A stretch of DNA of 64,000 nt from Comamonadaceae bacterium CG12_big_fil_rev_8_21_14_0_65_59_15 (lineage in GTDB: Bacteria > Pseudomonadota > Gammaproteobacteria > Burkholderiales > Burkholderiaceae_C), in NCBI GenBank assembly GCA_002786915.1, contig PCUV01000067.1, positions 1-64,000 of the forward strand, given 5' to 3'. Within the stretch, counting starts at the first letter, position 1, and each line of letters opens with the position of its first letter. The notes under the pieces are model-generated. The model was not told the DNA's origin. It was given only the letters and a program-made list of their open reading frames with translations, and did no database searches. The position numbers were made by a program, and so were the translations under genes. Positions 58,193 through 64,000 of the stretch are shown here, piece by piece.

Positions 58193-60163
58193 TCAGCCCA
58201 GGCTGCCCAGGGCGTCCCAGCGCTCCAGCGCAGCCATCAATTCGTCTTCAATTTGCGCGCTGCGCGCGGCCAGTTTGAGCGCGCGGGCATTGTCAATGGC
58301 ATACAGGCTGCCGTCAGCCAACAGGTCGGCGGCTTCTTTTTGCTCGGTCTCCAGTCGCGCAATCAGGTCAGGCAGGGCGTCAAGCTCACGCTGATCCTTG
58401 AAGCTGAGTTTGCGAGGTTTGACCGCGCTGGCGCTGGCTTGGCCGGTGGACAAGGGCACGTCGGGTGCCTTGATTTGCTCTTTGTCTGATAGCTGCTTGC
58501 CCTTGTATTTATTGGGCTGCAAGCCATTTTTATCATTATTTCTGGCAAGCTCTGCGGCGCGGCGGCTTTGCGTGAGCCAGTCGGTCACGCCGCCTTCGTA
58601 CTCGCGCCAGCGCGCGTCACCCTCATAGGCGATGGTGCTGGTGACCACGTTGTCCATGAAGGTGCGGTCGTGGCTGACCAGAAACACGGTGCCGTCATAA
58701 GCTTGCAACAGGTCTTCAAGCAGCTCCAGCGTGTCGATGTCAAGGTCGTTGGTGGGTTCGTCCAGCACCAGCACGTTGGCGGGGCGGGCAAACAGCCGCG
58801 CCAGCAGCAGGCGGTTGCGCTCGCCACCGCTCAAACTGCGCACCGGGGAGTTGGCGCGCGCCGGGGCAAACAAGAAGTCGCCCAGGTAGCTTTTGACGTG
58901 CTGGCGCCGGTTGCCGATTTCGATCCATTCACTGCCCGGGCTGATGAAGTCTTCCAGCGTGGCGTCCAGGTCCAGCGCGTTGCGCATCTGGTCAAAGTAG
59001 GCCACCGTCACGTTGGCACCCTGGCGCACCGTGCCCCAGGGGCTGTGGCCGGGCTCGGGCGCCGGGGAATTGGCGGGAGCAGGATCGGCTTTGAGTTCAC
59101 CCAGGATGAGTTTGAGCAGCGTGGTTTTGCCCGCGCCGTTGGGGCCCAGCAGGCCGATTTTGTCGCCGCGCAAAATGGTGGCAGAAAAATCGCGCACGAT
59201 GCAGTTGTCGCCAAAGCTTTTGGACACGTGGGTCAGTTCCGACACCAGCTTGCCGCTGGCCGCGCCGCTGGCCACGTCCATCTTGACGCTGCCCTGCGTG
59301 TTGCGCCGCGTGGCGTGCTCGGCGCGCAGGGCTTGCAGGCGTTCGATGCGCGCCTGGGCACGCGTGCGGCGTGCCTCCACGCCCTTGCGGATCCAGATTT
59401 CTTCTTGCGCCAGCAGCTTGTCGGCGCGCGCGTTGATGACGGCTTCTTGCGCCAGCTGTTCGGCTTTTTGGCGCAGGTAGGCGGCAAAATTGCCGGGGTA
59501 GCTTAAAAGCTGGCCACGGTCGAGCTCGACGATGCGCGTGGCCACGTTGTCCAGAAATGATCGGTCGTGCGTGACGCAGATCATCGACCCCTTGAACTCG
59601 CACAGCAGGCCTTCCAGCCACTCGATGCTGTCCAGGTCCAGATGGTTGGTGGGTTCGTCCAGCAGCAGCACGTCGGGCGCGGCTACCAGCGCCTGCGCCA
59701 GCGCCACGCGTTTTTTGTTGCCGCCTGAGAGCGTGCCGATCAGCGCGTGGGCGTCCAGGTGCAGGCGTTGCAACGTCTCACCCACGCGCTGCTCCCAGTT
59801 CCAGCCGTCCAGCGATTCGATCTCGCTTTGCATGGCGTCCAGATCGCCATGACCCTGGGAATACTCATCAATTAAGGCTCTAGCCCTTGCCATACCTGCG
59901 CTGACAGCTTCAAAAACAGAAGCATCTGCGGCCAGTTGCGGCTCTTGCGCCACGTAGGCGATGCGCAGCCCCCCCTGCACCTGCAGCAAGCCGTCATCGG
60001 GCTTGTCCAGCCCGCCCAGAATTTTGAGCATCGACGATTTGCCCGCACCGTTGCGCCCGATCAGGCCCACGCGCTCTTGGGTTTCAAGTGAAAAATCCGC
60101 GTGGTCAAGCAGGGGAACGTGCCCAAAAGCGAGTTGGGCGTCAAGCAGGGTGATCAAAGCCAT
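58193..60163 (-). CDS. uup: ABC-F ATPase, Uup-type
   Basis: A 656-residue soluble protein with two ABC domains (Walker A GRNGAGKSS and GPNGAGKTT; signatures LSGGNKKRVALAQAL and LSGGERNRLLLARL; Walker B LLLDEPTNHLDLDS and LVLDEPTNDLDID) and a C-terminal coiled coil, the Uup layout. Uup acts on ribosomes and in suppression of transposon excision. Two stretches, 58490-58525 and 59876-59909, match the interspersed repeat and use codons unlike the rest. ATG 60163 gives the family N-terminus. Confidence 0.9.
   Translation of the reverse strand: MALITLLDAQLAFGHVPLLDHADFSLETQERVGLIGRNGAGKSSMLKILGGLDKPDDGLLQVQGGLRIAYVAQEPQLAADASVFEAVSAGMARARALIDEYSQGHGDLDAMQSEIESLDGWNWEQRVGETLQRLHLDAHALIGTLSGGNKKRVALAQALVAAPDVLLLDEPTNHLDLDSIEWLEGLLCEFKGSMICVTHDRSFLDNVATRIVELDRGQLLSYPGNFAAYLRQKAEQLAQEAVINARADKLLAQEEIWIRKGVEARRTRAQARIERLQALRAEHATRRNTQGSVKMDVASGAASGKLVSELTHVSKSFGDNCIVRDFSATILRGDKIGLLGPNGAGKTTLLKLILGELKADPAPANSPAPEPGHSPWGTVRQGANVTVAYFDQMRNALDLDATLEDFISPGSEWIEIGNRRQHVKSYLGDFLFAPARANSPVRSLSGGERNRLLLARLFARPANVLVLDEPTNDLDIDTLELLEDLLQAYDGTVFLVSHDRTFMDNVVTSTIAYEGDARWREYEGGVTDWLTQSRRAAELARNNDKNGLQPNKYKGKQLSDKEQIKAPDVPLSTGQASASAVKPRKLSFKDQRELDALPDLIARLETEQKEAADLLADGSLYAIDNARALKLAARSAQIEDELMAALERWDALGSLG
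58490..58525 (+). repeat. Comamonadaceae-type repeat inside uup, copy C
   Basis: TAGCTGCTTGCCCTTG, TATTTATTGGGCTGCAAGCC. Almost the same as copy A over 36 bases. Read on the minus strand it encodes the basic linker around LARNNDKNGLQPNKYKGKQL between the second ABC domain and the coiled coil. Confidence 0.7.
59876..59909 (-). repeat. Comamonadaceae-type repeat inside uup, copy D
   Basis: On the minus strand AAGCTGTCAGCGCAGG, TATGGCAAGGGCTAGAGCC aligns without gaps to copy A. It encodes FEAVSAGMARARALI in the first ABC domain, at a place where Uup proteins have the same length, so it is substitution rather than simple insertion. Confidence 0.5.
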
Positions 60164-60238
60164 AGGGGCGTGATTATCCGGGAAGGGCCGCGCCCTGGGC
60201 GCGCAGATTGTCACGGGCGCGGTGATAAGCTACGCGCC

Positions 60239-62260
60239 ATGAAACCACCTTACATCCCCCAACTGCGCCTGTATCAAAACTGGCTGATGGAGCAGCGACA
60301 GCTGCAATTTGACGACTACCAAGCGCTGTGGCGCTGGTCGGTGACCGACCTGGACGCTTTTTGGCAGAGCATCTGGGACTACTTTGACATTCAGTCGCCC
60401 ACGCCGCACAGCGCCGTGCTGGCCGACGCGCGTATGCCCGGCGCCCAGTGGTTCCCGGGGGCGCAATGCAATTACGCGCGACAGGTGTTTCGCCATGTGC
60501 AGGCCGCTGACGCTGCGGGCATGCCAGCCTTGATCAGCCATGGTGAAAAGAGCCTGGCTGCTGGCAGCCCCGCGCGCACGCTGAGCTGGGCTGAGCTGAA
60601 GCGCCAATCCGCTGCGCTGGCGCTGCATCTGCAAGCACTGGGTGTGCAACCGGGTGACCGCGTGGCGGCTTACCTGCCCAATGCGCCCGAGGCGGTGATT
60701 GCGTTTCTGGCCACTGCCAGCATCGGCGCGGTCTGGAGCGTGTGCGCGCCCGACATGGGCTCGCAGGCGGTGCTGGACCGTTTCAGGCAGATCGAGCCCA
60801 AGGTGCTGATCGCGTGTGACGGCGTCACCTACGCCGGGCGCGACATCGACCGCAGCACGGTGGTGAACGAAATCCGCGCCGCCCTGCCCACCGTGACGCA
60901 CCTGATCGTGCACGACAACCTGGGCACGCACGCCGCCATCACCGAGCACGCGTTGTTTGCGACCGTGTGCGCGCGTGACGACGCGCAGACCGCTGCTTTT
61001 GAGCCGCGCTGGGTGGCGTTTGACCACCCGCTGTGGATTGTGTATTCCAGCGGTACCACCGGCTTGCCCAAGGCGATCGTGCACGGGCACGGCGGCATTA
61101 TTCTGGTGGGGCTCACGCTCAAGACGCTGCACGACGACATCGGCCCCAGCTACGCCGACAACACCCGGGGTGAACGCTTCCTGTGGTACAGCAGCACCGG
61201 CTGGATGATGTGGAACGCGCAAATTTATGGCTTGCTCGACGGCACCACCTGCTGCACTTTTGACGGCAACCCCGGTGGTACCAAAGACAAACCTGACTGG
61301 ACCACACTGTGGCGCTTTGCCGCCGCAACCCAGGTGACGTTCTTTGGCGCGGGCGCCGCGTTCTACGCCAGCTGCATGAAGGCCGGCATCGATCTGTCGA
61401 CATGTGGCGACTTGACCCGCGTGCGTGCGCTGGGCACTACCGGATCGCCCTTGTCGGCCGAGGTGCAGCAGTGGGGCACCGACCAGTTCCACCGTGTCGG
61501 TTTGAAAGAAGACATCTGGTGGTGCAACATCTCGGGCGGCACCGACTTTGCCAGCGCGTTCATCGGCGGCAACCGTGAGCTGCCACTTCATCCGGGCGAA
61601 ATGCAGTGCCGTATGCTTGGCTGCGCCGTGGAGGCCTGGAGCGAATCCGGTCAGGTGGTGGTCGATGAGGTGGGTGAACTGGTGTGCCTCAAACCCATTC
61701 CGTCGATGCCACTGTACCTGTGGGGCGACAAAAACAACGCGCGCTATCTGTCGAGCTACTTTGACACCTACCCCAACGTGTGGCGCCACGGCGACTGGCT
61801 CAAGGTGACGCCGCAGGGCGGCTGCATCATCTACGGCCGCTCGGACGCCACCATCAATCGCTACGGACTGCGCATGGGCACGAGCGAAATTTACAACGCA
61901 GTCGAATCATTGCCCGAGGTGATTGACTCGATGGTGGTGGACCTGGAATACCTGGGGCGCGACAGCTACATGCCGTTGTTTGTGGTGCTGCGTGAAGGCG
62001 TGACGCTGGATGACGCGTTGCGCACGCGCATCGGGCAAGCCATCCGCAATGCGCTGTCGCCACGGTTTGTGCCCGATGACGTGTTTCAGGTGGCCGAGAT
62101 TCCACGCACCCTGTCGGGCAAAAAGCAGGAGCTGCCCATCAAGAAGTTGCTGCTGGGCCAACCGATCGACAAAGTCGTCAACCGCGACGCCATGGCCAAC
62201 CCAGGTTGCCTGGACTGGTATGTGGCGTTCGCCAAGAACCGCGCCGAGCACAAGACCTGA
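60239..62260 (+). CDS. Acetoacetyl-CoA synthetase
   Basis: A 673-residue ANL-superfamily ligase, the length of acetoacetate-CoA ligases. Motifs are YSSGTTGLPKAIVHGHGG, WYSSTGWMMWN, SGGTDFASAFIGG, YGRSDATINRYGLRMGTSEIYN and the C-terminal lysine in TLSGKKQELPIKK. It activates acetoacetate for use of ketone bodies or PHB turnover. It is divergent from uup; ATG 60239 gives the family N-terminus. Confidence 0.92.
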   Translation: MKPPYIPQLRLYQNWLMEQRQLQFDDYQALWRWSVTDLDAFWQSIWDYFDIQSPTPHSAVLADARMPGAQWFPGAQCNYARQVFRHVQAADAAGMPALISHGEKSLAAGSPARTLSWAELKRQSAALALHLQALGVQPGDRVAAYLPNAPEAVIAFLATASIGAVWSVCAPDMGSQAVLDRFRQIEPKVLIACDGVTYAGRDIDRSTVVNEIRAALPTVTHLIVHDNLGTHAAITEHALFATVCARDDAQTAAFEPRWVAFDHPLWIVYSSGTTGLPKAIVHGHGGIILVGLTLKTLHDDIGPSYADNTRGERFLWYSSTGWMMWNAQIYGLLDGTTCCTFDGNPGGTKDKPDWTTLWRFAAATQVTFFGAGAAFYASCMKAGIDLSTCGDLTRVRALGTTGSPLSAEVQQWGTDQFHRVGLKEDIWWCNISGGTDFASAFIGGNRELPLHPGEMQCRMLGCAVEAWSESGQVVVDEVGELVCLKPIPSMPLYLWGDKNNARYLSSYFDTYPNVWRHGDWLKVTPQGGCIIYGRSDATINRYGLRMGTSEIYNAVESLPEVIDSMVVDLEYLGRDSYMPLFVVLREGVTLDDALRTRIGQAIRNALSPRFVPDDVFQVAEIPRTLSGKKQELPIKKLLLGQPIDKVVNRDAMANPGCLDWYVAFAKNRAEHKT

Positions 62261-62364
62261 AGCTGGCGCACCGGGTGTGGGTGGCACTCGGTTGCGGCCT
62301 TGGGCAAGCGTGCGGTCATACGCGGGATTGCACATTCACTTTGTGAAACATTTGCCACTTTGTT

Positions 62365-62383
62365 GAGAATGGTTCGCATTTGC
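62365..62383. promoter_or_regulatory. Possible Fur box
   Basis: GAGAATGGTTCGCATTTGC matches 12 of 19 positions of the Fur consensus GATAATGATAATCATTATC. It lies 41 bp before the iron-binding protein gene, where iron repression would be expected. Confidence 0.5.
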
Positions 62384-62423
62384 TGGATAATTCAAACCTT
62401 CCCAAACAAGACGCAATTTCCTT

Positions 62424-63431
62424 ATGAACCGCTTTTTCATCGTAGTGGCACTGGTCCTAACAGGGTCGATGTCGCTGGCCAGTGCGCAGCCGGTGGTGGT
62501 TTACTCGGCGCGCAACGAGCAACTGATCAAACCGCTGTTTGACCAGTACACCAAAGAAACCGGCGTGCCGGTGCAATTCATTACCGGCAGCGAAGGCCCC
62601 CTGCTGGCACGGTTGCGCGCCGAAGGCGCCAACACGTCGGCAGATGTGTTGCTGACAGTCGATGCCGGCAACCTGTGGCAAGCGGCCAATGAAGGGCTGC
62701 TGCGCCCGTTGCAGTCGCCGTCACTGCAAGCCAGCGTGCCAGCGCATTTACGCGACCCCGGCAACAGCTGGTTTGGCTTGTCGGTGCGCGCGCGCACCAT
62801 CGTTTACAACACGGCACGGGTCAAACCCACCGAGTTGTCCACCTACGAAGACCTGGCTGCCCCCAAATGGCACGGCCGCCTGTGCCTGCGCACCTCCAAA
62901 AAAGTCTACAACCAGAGCCTGGTGGCCATGTTGATCGCCGAGCACGGCGAGAGCGCCACCCAAGCCATCGTGCAGGGCTGGGTGAACAATCTGGCGGTGC
63001 CGGTTTTTGCCGACGACACCAAAGCCATCGAAGCGGTGGCGCAGGGGCAATGCGACGTGACCCTGGTCAATACTTACTACTTTGGACGGCTGTTGCAAAA
63101 GTCGCCCCAGTTGCCCGTGGCGATCTTCTGGCCCAACCAGAACGTGGCCGGGCGCCAAACCGGCGTACACGTGAACGTGTCTGGCGCTGGCGTGACCCGT
63201 CATGCCAAAAACCCGGCGGGGGGGCAGAAGCTGATCGAATGGCTGGCATCGGGCAAGGCGCAAAGCCTGTTTGCCGACAGCAACCTCGAATACCCGGTGA
63301 ACCCCCAGGTGGCTCCGGCACCTGCCGTGGCGGCGTGGGGCACCTTCAAGCACAACCCGATCAACGTGAAGGAAGCGGGCAGCCGTCAGGTGCAGTCGGT
63401 TCAATTGATGGATCGGGCGCGCTACAAGTGA
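62424..63431 (+). CDS. Iron(III) ABC transporter substrate-binding protein (FbpA/FutA-like)
   Basis: A 335-residue exported ferric-binding protein. The signal peptide (MNRFFIVVALVLTGSMSLASA) is followed by QPVVVYSARNEQLIKPLFDQY. The iron-binding tyrosine pair typical of the family appears in VNTYYFGRL. The next gene is its permease. A Fur-like box lies upstream. Confidence 0.92.
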   Translation: MNRFFIVVALVLTGSMSLASAQPVVVYSARNEQLIKPLFDQYTKETGVPVQFITGSEGPLLARLRAEGANTSADVLLTVDAGNLWQAANEGLLRPLQSPSLQASVPAHLRDPGNSWFGLSVRARTIVYNTARVKPTELSTYEDLAAPKWHGRLCLRTSKKVYNQSLVAMLIAEHGESATQAIVQGWVNNLAVPVFADDTKAIEAVAQGQCDVTLVNTYYFGRLLQKSPQLPVAIFWPNQNVAGRQTGVHVNVSGAGVTRHAKNPAGGQKLIEWLASGKAQSLFADSNLEYPVNPQVAPAPAVAAWGTFKHNPINVKEAGSRQVQSVQLMDRARYK

Positions 63432-63469
63432 TGGCAACTCTCTGCCTGACGGAACGGCAAGGTTGACGC

Positions 63470-64000
63470 ATGCGCTTGGCATGGCAATGGCCCCATCCGT
63501 GGTTGCTGCTGGTCAGCGCGGTCGCAGCGATGGTGCTGGTGCCGGTGGTGGTCAGCGCGCTGGCGTTTGCTCAGGTGGATGCCAGCATCATGCGGCACTT
63601 GCGCCAGTACGTCCTGCCCGATTTGCTGCGCAACACTCTCTGGCTTTTGCTGGGCGTGGGCGTGGGCGTCACGCTGCTGGGGGTGTCGCTGGCCGCGCTG
63701 GTGGCGCTATGCGACTTTCCGGGGCGGCGCTGGCTGCAGTGGGCGCTGCTGCTTCCGCTGGCCGTGCCCGCGTACGTAAGCGGCTTTGTGATGATCGACC
63801 TGCTGGACTACGGCGGCCCGCTGCAGACCTGGCTGCGCGAAGGTTGGGGCGTGTCACCGTTGCCAGACATTCGCAACGGTACCGGCGTGGTGCTGGTGCT
63901 TTCGCTGTCGCTCTACCCGTATGTGTACCTGATTGCCAAAAATGCGTTTGCCTCGCAAGGCAGTGCGGCGCTGGAGGCCGCACAAGCGCTGGGCGTGCCG
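63470..64000 (+). CDS. Iron(III) ABC transporter permease, N-terminal part (cut by window end)
   Basis: The first 177 codons of an FbpB/FutB-type permease with several hydrophobic helices (LLLVSAVAAMVLVPVVVSAL, LLLGVGVGVTLLGVSLAALV) and the beginning of the ATPase-contact region SAALEAAQALGVP. The frame is open to base 64000. It starts 38 bp after the binding-protein gene; an ATPase gene should follow beyond the window. Confidence 0.9.
   Translation, partial: MRLAWQWPHPWLLLVSAVAAMVLVPVVVSALAFAQVDASIMRHLRQYVLPDLLRNTLWLLLGVGVGVTLLGVSLAALVALCDFPGRRWLQWALLLPLAVPAYVSGFVMIDLLDYGGPLQTWLREGWGVSPLPDIRNGTGVVLVLSLSLYPYVYLIAKNAFASQGSAALEAAQALGVP

Noticed and set aside
60230-61789. 519-codon minus-strand frame opposite the acetoacetyl-CoA synthetase gene
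   Set aside because: Shadow of a gene with all its catalytic motifs on the plus strand.

Overview
The window starts at a chromosomal replication origin (dnaA, dnaN, gyrB in the usual order). Protein style, GC-rich codon use and a short repeat family I know from Comamonadaceae suggest a betaproteobacterium of Burkholderiales, probably close to Rhodoferax, Polaromonas or Acidovorax. This placement is inference from recognised families; no search was run.

Layout. 1-9.4 kb: origin, dnaA-dnaN-gyrB, a diguanylate cyclase, rdgC and small membrane or periplasmic proteins. 9.5-20.4 kb: universal stress protein, then an IclR regulator followed by acyl-CoA dehydrogenase, CoA ligase, a complete branched-chain-type ABC transporter and a FadJ-like bifunctional enzyme, which together look like uptake, CoA activation and beta-oxidation of one organic acid. 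20.4-23.6 kb: Crp/Fnr regulator, copper chaperone and copper P-type ATPase. 23.6-31.1 kb: a defence block on the minus strand, with HsdR, a fused HsdM-HsdS, an AAA ATPase and a small Toprim-like protein (the last three overlapping by 4 bp each), and a broken HEPN-type gene at its edge. 31.3-39.7 kb: zinc/cadmium efflux CDF protein, a permease-thioredoxin locus broken by several deletions, a ParDE-like and a HigBA toxin-antitoxin pair, and an arsRCDA-acr3 arsenic operon. 39.7-46.1 kb: thiamine operon (thiC-thiO-thiS-panD-thiG-thiD/E) behind a TPP riboswitch with a clear terminator. 46.1-53.8 kb: a 160-bp inverted-repeat element next to a truncated gene end, SDR, HAD dehalogenase, malate synthase G, hemG, flavin reductase, ClC channel and a candidate small RNA. 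53.9-58.2 kb: a DapB-like reductase with an apparent AUU start, a MarR regulator and a three-subunit flavin/iron-sulfur dehydrogenase of the HcnABC/opine oxidase type. 58.2-64 kb: Uup-type ABC-F, acetoacetyl-CoA synthetase, and an iron(III) ABC transporter running off the end.

The most notable items are the four-gene restriction/ATPase/Toprim-like defence operon with three GAATTC-centred palindromes in its only gap; the Comamonadaceae-type repeat found not only between genes but read in frame inside HAD, Uup and possibly gyrB; a REP-like stem-loop that codes for the C-terminus of PanD; the shredded permease-thioredoxin locus; and a short promoter-to-terminator unit at 52.39 kb that looks like a small RNA. 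No tRNA, rRNA, CRISPR array or intact transposase was seen.
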